The notes below the pieces were generated by a model, which worked only from the letters and a program-made list of their open reading frames with translations, did not search any database and was not told the DNA's origin. Shown here one piece after another: positions 26,751-41,600 of a DNA stretch of 64,000 bases; the first letter of the stretch is position 1, and every line of letters starts with the position of its first letter. Source of the DNA: Pristionchus mayeri (lineage: Eukaryota > Nematoda > Chromadorea > Rhabditida > Neodiplogasteridae); contig BTRK01000002.1 of NCBI GenBank assembly GCA_036245805.1, positions 7,312,689 through 7,376,688 on the forward strand. The letters run 5' to 3'. A program made the translations under genes and the position numbers.

Positions 26751-29700
26751 ACGTATCTACGGCCCTGGTGACGTCATCTTCGACCCTACGGCCCCTACTG
26801 CATAAAGGGCGGCCCTACGGCCCTACGGCCCTTACATCATTTCCTTGTTGCCTCGTGTCCCAACGGCCTACAGAAGTGTCTACGGCCCTGATGGCGTCAT
26901 CTGACGTATCTACGGCCCTGGTGACGTCATCTTCGACCCTACGGCCCTTACATCATTTCCTTGTTGCCTCGTGTCCCAACGGCCTACAGAAGTGTCTACG
27001 GACCTGATGGCGTCATCTGACGTATCTACGGCCCTGGTGACGTCATCTTCGACCCTACGGCCCCTACTGCATAAAGGGCGGCCCTACGGCCCTACGGCCC
27101 TTACATCATTTCCTTGTTGCCTCGTGTCCCAACGGCCTACAGAAGTGTCTACGGCCCTGATGGCGTCATCTGACGTATCTACGGCCCTGGTGACGTCATC
27201 TTCGACCCTACGGCCCTTACATCATTTCCTTGTTGCCTCGTATCCCAACGGCCTACAGAAGTGTCTACGGCCCTGATGGCGTCATCTGACGTATCTACGG
27301 CCCTGGTGACGTCATCTTCGACCCTACGGCCCCTACTGCATAAAGGGCGGCCCTACGGCCCTACGGCCCTTACATCATTTCCTTGTTGCCTCGTGTCCCA
27401 ACGGCCTACAGAAGTGTCTACGGCCCTGATGGCGTCATCTGACGTATCTACGGCCCTGGTGACGTCATCTTCGACCCTACGGCCCTTACATCATTTCCTT
27501 GTTGCCTCGTGTCCCAAAGGCCTACAGAAGTGTCTACGGACCTGATGGCGTCATCTGACGTATCTACGGCCCTGGTGACGTCATCTTCGACCCTACGGCC
27601 CTTACTGCACAAAGTACGGCCCTATGGCCCTACGGCCCTTACATCATTTCCTTGTTGCCTCGTGTCCCGACGGCCTACAGAAGTGTCTACGGTCCTGATA
27701 GCGTCATCTGACGTATCTACGGCCCTGGTGACGTCATCTTCGACCCTACGGCCTTACTGCATAAAGTACGGCCATACGCCCCTACGGCCCTTACTTCATT
27801 TCCTTGTTGCCTCGTGTCCCAACGGCCTACAGAAGTGTCTACGGACCTGATGGCGTCATCTGACGTATCTACGGCCCTGGTGACGTCATCTTCGACCCTA
27901 CGGCCCTTACTGCACAAAGTACGGCCCTATGGCCCTACGGCCCTTACATCATTTCCTTGTTGCCTCTTGTGCCAACGGCCTACAGAAGTGTCTACGGACC
28001 TGATGGCGTCATCTGACGTATCTACGGCCCTGGTGACGTCATCTTCGACCCTACGGCCTTAGTGCATAAAGTACGGCCATACGCCCCTACGGCCCTTACT
28101 TCATTTCCTTGTTGCCTCGTGTCCCAACGGCCTACAGAAGTGTCTACGGCCCTGGTGACGTCATCTTCGACCCTACGGCCCTTACTGCACAAAGTACGGC
28201 CCTATGGCCCTACGGCCCTTACATCATTTCCTTGTTGCCTCGTGTCCCGACGGCCTACAGAAGTGTCTACGGCCCTGATGGCGTCATCTGACCTATCTAC
28301 GGCCCTGGTGACGTCATCTTCGACCCTACGGCCTTACTGCATAAAGTACGGCCATACGCCCCTACGGCCCTTACATCATTTCCTTGTTGCCTCTTGTCCC
28401 AACGGCCTACAGAAGTGTCTACGGACCTGATGGCGTCATCTGACGTATCTACGGCCCTGGTGACGTCATCTTCGACCCTACGGCCCCTACTGCATAAAGG
28501 GCGGCCCTACGGCCCTACGGCCCTTACATCATTTCCTTGTTGCCTCGTGTCCCAACGGCCTACAGAAGTGTCTACGGCCCTGATGGCGTCATATGACCTA
28601 TCTACGGCCCTGGTGACGTCATCTTCGACCCTACGGCCTTACTGCATAAAGTACGGCCATACGCCCCCTACGGCCCTTACATCATTTCCTTGTTGCCTCT
28701 TGTCTCAACGGCCAACAGAAGTGTCTACGGCCCTGATGGCGTCATCTGACATATCTACGGCCCTGGTGACGTCATCTTCGACCCTACGGCCCTTACTGCA
28801 TAAAGTGCGGCACTACGGCCCTACGGCCCTTACATCATTTCCTTGTTGCCTCGTGTCCCAACGGCCTAGAGAAGTGTCTACGGCCCTGATGGCGTCATCT
28901 GACGTATCTACGGCCCTGGTGACGTCATCTTCGACCCTACGGCCCTTACTGCATAAAGTACGGCCCTACGGCCCTACAGCCCTTACATCATTTCCTTGTT
29001 GCCTCTTGTCCCAACGGCCAACAGAAGTGTCTACGTCCTGATGGCGTCATCTGACATATCTACGGCCCTGGTGACGTCATCTTCGACCCTACGGCCCTTA
29101 CTGCATAAAGTACGGCCCTACGGCCCTACAGCCCTTACATCATTTCCTTGTTGCCTTTTGTCCCAACGGCCAACAGAAGTGTCTACGGCCTGATGGCGTC
29201 ATCTGACATATCTACGGCCCTGGTGACGTCATCTTCGACCCTACGGCCCTTACTGCATAAAGTACGGCCCTACGGCCCTACAGCCCTTACATCATTTCCT
29301 TGATGCCTTTTGTCCCAACGGCCAACAGAAGTGTCTACGGCCTGATGGCGTCATCTGACATGTCTACGGCCCTGGTGACGTCATCTTCGACCCTACGGCC
29401 CTTACTGCATAAAGTACGGCCCTATGGCCCTACGGCCCTTACATCATTTCCTTGTTGCCTCGTGTCCCAACGGCCTACAAAAGTGTCTACGGCCCTGATG
29501 GCGTCATCTGACGTATCTATGGCCCTGGTGACGTCATCTTCGACCCTACGGCCCTTACTGCACAAAGTACGGCCCTATGGCCCTACGGCCCTTACATCAT
29601 TTCCTTGTTGCCTCGTGTCCCGACGGCCTACAGAAGTGTCTACGGCCCTGATGGCGTCATCTGACGTATCTACGGCCCTGGTGACGTCATCTTCGACCCT

Positions 29701-29757
29701 ACGGCCCTTACTGCATAAAGTACGGCCCTATGGCCCTACGGCCCTTACATCATTTCC
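26751..29757 (+). repeat. Satellite segment with 269-bp dimers, then mixed monomers
   Basis: From 26702 to about 27510 the array alternates 153-bp and 116-bp monomers (269-bp dimer, for example 26702 to 26971). Further on are a monomer with the 30-bp internal loss near 28142 and the marker GTCATATGACCTATC near 28588. That marker reappears in the 52-55 kb region, so the 28.4-29.2 kb stretch is related to 52.2-55.4 kb. Confidence 0.8.
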
Positions 29758-32700
29758 TTGTTGCCTTTTGTCCCAACGGCCAACAGAAGTGTCTACGGCC
29801 TGATGGCGTCATCTGACATGTCTACGGCCCTGGTGACGTCATCTTCGACCCTACGGCCCTTACTGCATAAAGTACGGCCCTATGGCCCTACGGCCCTTAC
29901 ATCATTTCCTTGTTGCCTCGTGTCCCAACGGCCTACAGAAGTGTCTACGGCCCTGATGGCGTCATCTGACGTATCTACGGCCCTGGTGACGTCATCTTCG
30001 ACCCTACGGCCCTTACTGCACAAAGTACGGCCCTATGGCCCTACGGCCCTTACATCATTTCCTTGTTGCCTCGTGTCCCGACGGCCTACAGAAGTGTCTA
30101 CGGCCCTGATGGCGTCATCTGACGTATCTACGGCCCTGGTGACGTCATCTTCGACCCTACGGCCCTTACTGCACAAAGTACGGCCCTATGGCCCTACGGC
30201 CCTTACATCATTTCCTTGTTGCCTCGTGTCCCGACGGCCTACAGAAGTGTCTACGGCCCTGATGGCGTCATCTGACCTATCTACGGCCCTGGTGACGTCA
30301 TCTTCGACCCTACGGCCTTACTGCATAAAGTACGGCCATACGCCCCTACGGCCCTTACATCATTTCCTTGTTGCCTCTTGTCCCAACGGCCTACAGAAGT
30401 GTCTACGGACCTGATGGCGTCATCTGACGTATCTACGGCCCTGGTGACGTCATCTTCGACCCTACGGCCTTACTGCATAAAGTACGGCCATACGCCCCTA
30501 CGGCCCTTACTTCATTTCCTTGTTGCCTCGTGTCCCAACGGCCTACAGAAGTGTCTACGGCCCTGATGGCGTCATCTGACGTATCTACGGCCCTGGTGAC
30601 GTCATCTTCGACCCTACGGCCCTTACTGCACAAAGTACGGCCCTATGGCCCTACGGCCCTTACATCATTTCCTTGTTGCCTCGTGTCCCGACGGCCTACA
30701 GAAGTGTCTACGGCCCTGATGGCGTCATCTGACCTATCTACGGCCCTGGTGACGTCATCTTCGACCCTACGGCCTTACTGCATAAAGTACGGCCATACGC
30801 CCCTACGGCCCTTACATCATTTCCTTGTTGCCTCTTGTCCCAACGGCCAACAGAAGTGTCTACGGCCTGATGGCGTCATCTGACATGTCTACGGCCCTGG
30901 TGACGTCATCTTCGACCCTACGGCCCTTACTGCATAAAGTACGGCCCTATGGCCCTACGGCCCTTACATCATTTCCTTGTTGCCTTTTGTCCCAACGGCC
31001 AACAGAAGTGTCTACGGCCTGATGGCGTCATCTGACATGTCTACGGCCCTGGTGACGTCATCTTCGACCCTACGGCCCTTACTGCATAAAGTACGGCCCT
31101 ATGGCCCTACGGCCCTTACATCATTTCCTTGTTGCCTCGTGTCCCAACGGCCTACAGAAGTGTCTACGGCCCTGATGGCGTCATCTGACCTATCTACGGC
31201 CCTGGTGACGTCATCTTCGACCCTACGGCCTTACTGCATAAAGTACGGCCATACGCCCCTACGGCCCTTACATCATTTCCTTGTTGCCTCGTGTCCCGAC
31301 GGCCTACAGAAGTGTCTACGGCCCTGATGGCGTCATCTGACGTATCTACGGCCCTGGTGACGTCATCTTCGACCCTACGGCCCTTACTGCATAAAGTACG
31401 GCCCTATGGCCCTACGGCCCTTACATCATTTCCTTGTTGCCTTTTGTCCCAACGGCCAACAGAAGTGTCTACGGCCTGATGGCGTCATCTGACATGTCTA
31501 CGGCCCTGGTGACGTCATCTTCGACCCTACGGCCCTTACTGCATAAAGTACGGCCCTATGGCCCTACGGCCCTTACATCATTTCCTTGTTGCCTCGTGTC
31601 CCAACGGCCTACAGAAGTGTCTACGGCCCTGATGGCGTCATCTGACGTATCTACGGCCCTGGTGACGTCATCTTCGACCCTACGGCCCTTACTGCACAAA
31701 GTACGGCCCTATGGCCCTACGGCCCTTACATCATTTCCTTGTTGCCTCGTGTCCCGACGGCCTACAGAAGTGTCTACGGCCCTGATGGCGTCATCTGACG
31801 TATCTACGGCCCTGGTGACGTCATCTTCGACCCTACGGCCCTTACTGCACAAAGTACGGCCCTATGGCCCTACGGCCCTTACATCATTTCCTTGTTGCCT
31901 CGTGTCCCGACGGCCTACAGAAGTGTCTACGGCCCTGATGGCGTCATCTGACCTATCTACGGCCCTGGTGACGTCATCTTCGACCCTACGGCCTTACTGC
32001 ATAAAGTACGGCCATACGCCCCTACGGCCCTTACATCATTTCCTTGTTGCCTCTTGTCCCAACGGCCTACAGAAGTGTCTACGGACCTGATGGCGTCATC
32101 TGACGTATCTACGGCCCTGGTGACGTCATCTTCGACCCTACGTCCTTACTGCATAAAGTACGGCCATACGCCCCTACGGCCCTTACTTCATTTCCTTGTT
32201 GCCTCGTGTCCCAACGGCCTACAGAAGTGTCTACGGCCCTGATGGCGTCATCTGACGTATCTACGGCCCTGGTGACGTCATCTTCGACCCTACGGCCCTT
32301 ACTGCACAAAGTACGGCCCTATGGCCCTACGGCCCTTACATCATTTCCTTGTTGCCTCGTGTCCCGACGGCCTACAGAAGTGTCTACGGCCCTGATGGCG
32401 TCATCTGACCTATCTACGGCCCTGGTGACGTCATCTTCGACCCTACGGCCTTACTGCATAAAGTACGGCCATACGCCCCTACGGCCCTTACATCATTTCC
32501 TTGTTGCCTCTTGTCCCAACGGCCAACAGAAGTGTCTACGGCCTGATGGCGTCATCTGACATGTCTACGGCCCTGGTGACGTCATCTTCGACCCTACGGC
32601 CCTTACTGCATAAAGTACGGCCCTATGGCCCTACGGCCCTTACATCATTTCCTTGTTGCCTTTTGTCCCAACGGCCAACAGAAGTGTCTACGGCCTGATG

Positions 32701-35700
32701 GCGTCATCTGACATGTCTACGGCCCTGGTGACGTCATCTTCGACCCTACGGCCCTTACTGCATAAAGTACGGCCCTATGGCCCTACGGCCCTTACATCAT
32801 TTCCTTGTTGCCTCGTGTCCCAACGGCCTACAGAAGTGTCTACGGCCCTGATGGCGTCATCTGACCTATCTACGGCCCTGGTGACGTCATCTTCGACCCT
32901 ACGGCCTTACTGCATAAAGTACGGCCATACGCCCCTACGGCCCTTACATCATTTCCTTGTTGCCTCGTGTCCCGACGGCCTACAGAAGTGTCTACGGCCC
33001 TGATGGCGTCATCTGACGTATCTACGGCCCTGGTGACGTCATCTTCGACCCTACGGCCCTTACTGCATAAAGTACGGCCCTATGGCCCTACGGCCCTATG
33101 GCCCTACGGCCCTTACATCATTTCCTTGTTGCCTTTTGTCCCAACGGCCAACAGAAGTGTCTACGGCCTGATGGCGTCATCTGACATGTCTACGGCCCTG
33201 GTGACGTCATCTTCGACCCTACGGCCCTTACTGCATAAAGTACGGCCCTATGGCCCTACGGCCCTTACATCATTTCCTTGTTGCCTCGTGTCCCAACGGC
33301 CTACAGAAGTGTCTACGGCCCTGATGGCGTCATCTGACGTATCTACGGCCCTGGTGACGTCATCTTCGACCCTACGGCCCTTACTGCACAAAGTACGGCC
33401 CTATGGCCCTACGGCCCTTACATCATTTCCTTGTTGCCTCGTGTCCCGACGGCCTACAGAAGTGTCTACGGCCCTGATGGCGTCATCTGACGTATCTACG
33501 GCCCTGGTGACGTCATCTTCGACCCTACGGCCCTTACTGCATAAAGTACGGCCCTATGGCCCTACGGCCCTTACATCATTTCCTTGTTGCCTTTTGTCCC
33601 AACGGCCAACAGAAGTGTCTACGGCCTGATGGCGTCATCTGACATGTCTACGGCCCTGGTGACGTCATCTTCGACCCTACGGCCCTTACTGCATAAAGTA
33701 CGGCCCTATGGCCCTACGGCCCTTACATCATTTCCTTGTTGCCTCGTGTCCCAACGGCCTACAGAAGTGTCTACGGCCCTGATGGCGTCATCTGACCTAT
33801 CTACGGCCCTGGTGACGTCATCTTCGACCCTACGGCCTTACTGCATAAAGTACGGCCATACGCCCCTACGGCCCTTACATCATTTCCTTGTTGCCTCGTG
33901 TCCCGACGGCCTACAGAAGTGTCTACGGCCCTGATGGCGTCATCTGACGTATCTACGGCCCTGGTGACGTCATCTTCGACCCTACGGCCCTTACTGCATA
34001 AAGTACGGCCCTATGGCCCTACGGCCCTATGGCCCTACGGCCCTTACATCATTTCCTTGTTGCCTTTTGTCCCAACGGCCAACAGAAGTGTCTACGGCCT
34101 GATGGCGTCATCTGACATGTCTACGGCCCTGGTGACGTCATCTTCGACCCTACGGCCCTTACTGCATAAAGTACGGCCCTATGGCCCTACGGCCCTTACA
34201 TCATTTCCTTGTTGCCTCGTGTCCCAACGGCCTACAGAAGTGTCTACGGCCCTGATGGCGTCATCTGACGTATCTACGGCCCTGGTGACGTCATCTTCGA
34301 CCCTACGGCCCTTACTGCACAAAGTACGGCCCTATGGCCCTACGGCCCTTACATCATTTCCTTGTTGCCTCGTGTCCCGACGGCCTACAGAAGTGTCTAC
34401 GGCCCTGATGGCGTCATCTGACGTATCTACGGCCCTGGTGACGTCATCTTCGACCCTACGGCCCTTACTGCACAAAGTACGGCCCTATGGCCCTACGGCC
34501 CTTACATCATTTCCTTGTTGCCTCGTGTCCCGACGGCCTACAGAAGTGTCTACGGCCCTGATGGCGTCATCTGACCTATCTACGGCCCTGGTGACGTCAT
34601 CTTCGACCCTACGGCCTTACTGCATAAAGTACGGCCATACGCCCCTACGGCCCTTACATCATTTCCTTGTTGCCTCTTGTCCCAACGGCCTACAGAAGTG
34701 TCTACGGACCTGATGGCGTCATCTGACGTATCTACGGCCCTGGTGACGTCATCTTCGACCCTACGGCCCCTACTGCATAAAGCGCGGCCCTACGGCCCTA
34801 CGGCCCTTACATCATTTCCTTGTTGCCTCGTGTCCCAACGGCCTACAGAAGTGTCTACGGCCCTGATGGCGTCATCTGACCTATCTACGGCCCTGGTGAC
34901 GTCATCTTCGACCCTACGGCCTTACTGCATAAAGTACGGCCATACGCCCCTACGGCCCTTACTTCATTTCCTTGTTGCCTCGTGTCCCAACGGCCTACAG
35001 AAGTGTCTACGGACCTGATGGCGTCATCTGACGTATCTACGGCCCTGGTGACGTCATCTTCGACCCTACGGCCCTTACTGCATAAAGTACGGCCCTATGG
35101 CCCTACGGCCCTTACATCATTTCCTTGTTGCCTTTTGTCCCAACGGCCAACAGAAGTGTCTACGGCCTGATGGCGTCATCTGACATGTCTACGGCAATGG
35201 TGACGTCATCTTCGACCCTACGGCCCTTACTGCATAAAGTACGGCCCTATGGCCCTACGGCCCTTACATCATTTCCTTGTTGCCTCGTGTCCCAACGGCC
35301 TACAGAAGTGTCTACGGCCCTGATGGCGTCATCTGACGTATCTACGGCCCTGGTGACGTCATCTTCGACCCTACGGCCCTTACTGCACAAAGTACGGCCC
35401 TATGGCCCTACGGCCCTTACATCATTTCCTTGTTGCCTCGTGTCCCGACGGCCTACAGAAGTGTCTACGGCCCTGATGGCGTCATCTGACGTATCTACGG
35501 CCCTGGTGACGTCATCTTCGACCCTACGGCCCTTACTGCACAAAGTACGGCCCTATGGCCCTACGGCCCTTACATCATTTCCTTGTTGCCTCGTGTCCCG
35601 ACGGCCTACAGAAGTGTCTACGGCCCTGATGGCGTCATCTGACCTATCTACGGCCCTGGTGACGTCATCTTCGACCCTACGGCCTTACTGCATAAAGTAC

Positions 35701-38617
35701 GGCCATACGCCCCTACGGCCCTTACATCATTTCCTTGTTGCCTCTTGTCCCAACGGCCTACAGAAGTGTCTACGGACCTGATGGCGTCATCTGACGTATC
35801 TACGGCCCTGGTGACGTCATCTTCGACCCTACGGCCCCTACTGCATAAAGCGCGGCCCTACGGCCCTACGGCCCTTACATCATTTCCTTGTTGCCTCGTG
35901 TCCCAACGGCCTACAGAAGTGTCTACGGCCCTGATGGCGTCATCTGACCTATCTACGGCCCTGGTGACGTCATCTTCGACCCTACGGCCTTACTGCATAA
36001 AGTACGGCCATACGCCCCTACGGCCCTTACTTCATTTCCTTGTTGCCTCGTGTCCCAACGGCCTACAGAAGTGTCTACGGCCCTGATGGCGTCATCTTAC
36101 GTATCTACGGCCCTGGTGACGTCATCTTCGACCCTACGGCCCTTACTGCACAAAGTACGGCCCTATGGCCCTACGGCCCTTACATCATTTCCTTGTTGCC
36201 TCGTGTCCCGACGGCCTACAGAAGTGTCTACGGCCCTGATGGCGTCATCTGACCTATCTACGGCCCTGGTGACGTCATCTTCGACCCTACGGCCTTACTG
36301 CATAAAGTACGGCCATACGCCCCTACGGCCCTTACATCATTTCCTTGTTGCCTCTTGTCCCAACGGCCAACAGAAGTGTCTACGGCCTGATGGCGTCATC
36401 TGACATGTCTACGGCCCTGGTGACGTCATCTTCGACCCTACGGCCCTTACTGCATAAAGTACGGCCCTATGGCCCTACGGCCCTTACATCATTTCCTTGT
36501 TGCCTTTTGTCCCAACGGCCAACAGAAGTGTCTACGGCCTGATGGCGTCATCTGACATGTCTACGGCCCTGGTGACGTCATCTTCGACCCTACGGCCCTT
36601 ACTGCATAAAGTACGGCCCTATGGCCCTACGGCCCTTACATCATTTCCTTGTTGCCTCGTGTCCCAACGGCCTACAGAAGTGTCTACGGCCCTGATGGCG
36701 TCATCTGACGTATCTACGGCCCTGGTGACGTCATCTTCGACCCTACGGCCCTTACTGCACAAAGTACGGCCCTATGGCCCTACGGCCCTTACATCATTTC
36801 CTTGTTGCCTCGTGTCCCGACGGCCTACAGAAGTGTCTACGGCCCTGATGGCGTCATCTGACGTATCTACGGCCCTGGTGACGTCATCTTCGACCCTACG
36901 GCCCTTACTGCATAAAGTACGGCCCTATGGCCCTACGGCCCTTACATCATTTCCTTGTTGCCTTTTGTCCCAACGGCCAACAGAAGTGTCTACGGCCTGA
37001 TGGCGTCATCTGACATGTCTACGGCCCTGGTGACGTCATCTTCGACCCTACGGCCCTTACTGCATAAAGTACGGCCCTATGGCCCTACGGCCCTTACATC
37101 ATTTCCTTGTTGCCTCGTGTCCCAACGGCCTACAGAAGTGTCTACGGCCCTGATGGCGTCATCTGACGTATCTACGGCCCTGGTGACGTCATCTTCGACC
37201 CTACGGCCCTTACTGCACAAAGTACGGCCCTATGGCCCTACGGCCCTTACATCATTTCCTTGTTGCCTCGTGTCCCGACGGCCTACAGAAGTGTCTACGG
37301 CCCTGATGGCGTCATCTGACGTATCTACGGCCCTGGTGACGTCATCTTCGACCCTACGGCCCTTACTGCACAAAGTACGGCCCTTACATCATTTCCTTGT
37401 TGCCTCGTGTCCCGACGGCCTACAGAAGTGTCTACGGCCCTGATGGCGTCATCTGACCTATCTACGGCCCTGGTGACGTCATCTTCGACCCTACGGCCTT
37501 ACTGCATAAAGTACGGCCATACGCCCCTACGGCCCTTACATCATTTCCTTGTTGCCTCTTGTCCCAACGGCCTACAGAAGTGTCTACGGACCTGATGGCG
37601 TCATCTGACGTATCTACGGCCCTGGTGACGTCATCTTCGACCCTACGGCCCCTACTGCATAAAGCGCGGCCCTACGGCCCTACGGCCCTTACATCATTTC
37701 CTTGTTGCCTCGTGTCCCAACGGCCTACAGAAGTGTCTACGGCCCTGATGGCGTCATCTGACCTATCTACGGCCCTGGTGACGTCATCTTCGACCCTACG
37801 GCCTTACTGCATAAAGTACGGCCATACGCCCCTACGGCCCTTACTTCATTTCCTTGTTGCCTCGTGTCCCAACGGCCTACAGAAGTGTCTACGGCCCTGA
37901 TGGCGTCATCTGACGTATCTACGGCCCTGGTGACGTCATCTTCGACCCTACGGCCCTTACTGCACAAAGTACGGCCCTATGGCCCTACGGCCCTTACATC
38001 ATTTCCTTGTTGCCTCGTGTCCCGACGGCCTACAGAAGTGTCTACGGCCCTGATGGCGTCATCTGACGTATCTACGGCCCTGGTGACGTCATCTTCGACC
38101 CTACGGCCCTTACTGCATAAAGTACGGCCCTATGGCCCTACGGCCCTTACATCATTTCCTTGTTGCCTTTTGTCCCAACGGCCAACAGAAGTGTCTACGG
38201 ACCTGATGGCGTCATCTGACGTATCTACGGCCCTGGTGACGTCATCTTCGACCCTACGGCCCTTACTGCATAAAGTACGGCCCTATGGCCCTACGGCCCT
38301 TACATCATTTCCTTGTTGCCTTTTGTCCCAACGGCCAACAGAAGTGTCTACGGACCTGATGGCGTCATCTGACGTATCTACGGCCCTGGTGACGTCATCT
38401 TCGACCCTACGGCCCTTACTGCATAAAGTACGGCCCTATGGCCCTACGGCCCTTACATCATTTCCTTGTTGCCTTTTGTCCCAACGGCCAACAGAAGTGT
38501 CTACGGCCTGATGGCGTCATCTGACATGTCTACGGCCCTGGTGACGTCATCTTCGACCCTACGGCCCTTACTGCATAAAGTACGGCCCTATGGCCCTACG
38601 GCCCTTACATCATTTCC
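29758..38617 (+). repeat. Satellite segment with 1676-, 931- and 1068-bp repeats
   Basis: Composite repeats of near-identical variant order. About 29758-31430 recurs at 31434-33100 (offset 1676 bp), about 32650-33580 at 33584-34510 (offset 931 bp), and about 34680-35740 at 35745-36810 (offset 1068 bp). Small markers include a 15-bp duplication of CGGCCCTATGGCCCTA near 33075-33105 and again near 34010-34040. A monomer near 37375-37385 is shortened by the loss of the 37-bp-type segment. Confidence 0.8.
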
Positions 38618-41600
38618 TTGTTGCCTTTTGTCCCAACGGCCAACAGAAGTGTCTACGGCCTGATGGCGTCATCTGACATGTCTACGGCCCTGGTGACGTC
38701 ATCTTCGACCCTACGGCCCTTACTGCATAAAGTACGGCCCTATGGTCCTACGGCCCTTACATCATTTCCTTGTTGCCTCGTGTCCCAACGGCCTACAGAA
38801 GTGTCTACGGCCCTGATGGCGTCATCTGACGTATCTACGGCCCTGGTGACGTCATCTTCGACCGTACGGCCCTTACTGCACAAAGTACGGCCCTATGGCC
38901 CTACGGCCCTTACATCATTTCCTTGTTGCCTCGTGTCCCGACGGCCTACAGAAGTGTCTACGGCCCTGATGGCGTCATCTGACGTATCTACGGCCCTGGT
39001 GACGTCATCTTCGACCCTACGGCCCCTACTGCATAAAGTACGGCCCTATGGCCCTACGGCCCTTACATCATTTCCTTGTTGCCTCGTGTCCCGACGGCCT
39101 ACAGAAGTGTCTACGGCCCTGATGGCGTCATCTGACCTATCTACGGCCCTGGTGACGTCATCTTCGACCCTACGGCCTTACTGCATAAAGTACGGCCATA
39201 CGCCCCTACGGCCCTTACATCATTTCCTTGTTGCCTCTTGTCCCAACGGCCAACAGAAGTGTCTACGGCCTGATGGCGTCATCTGACATGTCTACGGCCC
39301 TGGTGACGTCATCTTCGATCCTACGGCCCTTACTGCATAAAGTACGGCCCTATAGCCCTACGGCCCTTACATCATTTCCTTGTTGCCTCGTGTCCCAACG
39401 GCCTACAGAAGTGTCTACGGCCCTGATGGCGTCATCTGACGTATCTACGGCCCTGGTGACGTCATCTTCGACCCTACGGCCCTTACTGCACAAAGTACGG
39501 CCCTATGGCCCTACGGCCCTTACATCATTTCCTTGTTGCCTCGTGTCCCGACGGCCTACAGAAGTGTCTACGGCCCTGATGGCGTCATCTGACGTATCTA
39601 CGGCCCTGGTGACGTCATCTTCGACCCTACGGCCCTTACTGCACAAAGTACGGCCCTATGGCCCTACGGCCCTTACATCATTTCCTTGTTGCCTCGTGTC
39701 CCGACGGCCTACAGAAGTGTCTACGGCCCTGATGGCGTCATCTGACCTATCTACGGCCCTGGTGACGTCATCTTCGACCCTACGGCCTTACTGCATAAAG
39801 TACGGCCATACGCCCCTACGGCCCTTACATCATTTCCTTGTTGCCTCTTGTCCCAACGGCCTACAGAAGTGTCTACGGACCTGATGGCGTCATCTGACGT
39901 ATCTACGGCCCTGGTGACGTCATCTTCGACCCTACGGCCCCTACTGCATAAAGCGCGGCCCTACGGCCCTACGGCCCTTACATCATTTCCTTGTTGCCTC
40001 GTGTCCCAACGGCCTACAGAAGTGTCTACGGCCCTGATGGCGTCATCTGACCTATCTACGGCCCTGGTGACGTCATCTTCGACCCTACGGCCTTACTGCA
40101 TAAAGTACGGCCATACGCGCCTACGGCCCTTACTTCATTTCCTTGTTGCCTCGTGTCCCAACGGCCTACAGAAGTGTCTACGGCCCTGATGGCGTCATCT
40201 GACGTATCTACGGCCCTGGTGACGTCATCTTCGACCCTACGGCCCTTACTGCACAAAGTACGGCCCTATGGCCCTACGGCCCTTACATCATTTCCTTGTT
40301 GCCTCGTGTCCCGACGGCTTACAGAAGTGTCTACGGCCCTGATGGCGTCATCTGACCTATCTACGGCCCTGGTGACGTCATCTTCGACCCTACGGCCTTA
40401 CTGCATAAAGTACGGCCATACGCCCCTACGGCCCTTACATCATTTCCTTGTTGCCTCTTGTCCCAACGGCCTACAGAAGTGTCTACGGACCTGATGGCGT
40501 CATCTGACGTATCTACGGCCCTGGTGACGTCATCTTCGACCCTACGGCCCTTACTGCATAAAGTACGGCCCTATGGCCCTACGGCCCTTACATCATTTCC
40601 TTGTTGCCTTTTGTCCCAACGGCCAACAGAAGTGTCTACGGCCTGATGGCGTCATCTGACATGTCTACGGCCCTGGTGACGTCATCTTCGACCCTACGGC
40701 CCTTACTGCATAAAGTACGGCCCTATGGCCCTACGGCCCTTACATCATTTCCTTGTTGCCTCGTGTCCCAACGGCCTACAGAAGTGTCTACGGCCCTGAT
40801 GGCGTCATCTGACGTATCTACGGCCCTGGTGACGTCATCTTCGACCCTACGGCCCTTACTGCACAAAGTACGGCCCTATGGCCCTACGGCCCTTACATCA
40901 TTTCCTTGTTGCCTCGTGTCCCGACGGCCTACAGAAGTGTCTACGGCCCTGATGGCGTCATCTGACGTATCTACGGCCCTGGTGACGTCATCTTCGACCC
41001 TACGGCCCTTACTGCACAAAGTACGGCCCTATGGCCCTACGGCCCTTACATCATTTCCTTGTTGCCTCGTGTCCCGACGGCCTACAGAAGTGTCTACGGC
41101 CCTGATGGCGTCATCTGACCTATCTACGGCCCTGGTGACGTCATCTTCGACCCTACGGCCTTACTGCATAAAGTACGGCCATACGCCCCTACGGCCCTTA
41201 CATCATTTCCTTGTTGCCTCTTGTCCCAACGGCCTACAGAAGTGTCTACGGACCTGATGGCGTCATCTGACGTATCTACGGCCCTGGTGACGTCATCTTC
41301 GACCCTACGGCCCCTACTGCATAAAGCGCGGCCCTACGGCCCTACGGCCCTTACATCATTTCCTTGTTGCCTCGTGTCCCAACGGCCTACAGAAGTGTCT
41401 ACGGCCCTGATGGCGTCATCTGACCTATCTACGGCCCTGGTGACGTCATCTTCGACCCTACGGCCTTACTGCATAAAGTACGGCCATACGCGCCTACGGC
41501 CCTTACTTCATTTCCTTGTTGCCTCGTGTCCCAACGGCCTACAGAAGTGTCTACGGCCCTGATGGCGTCATCTGACGTATCTACGGCCCTGGTGACGTCA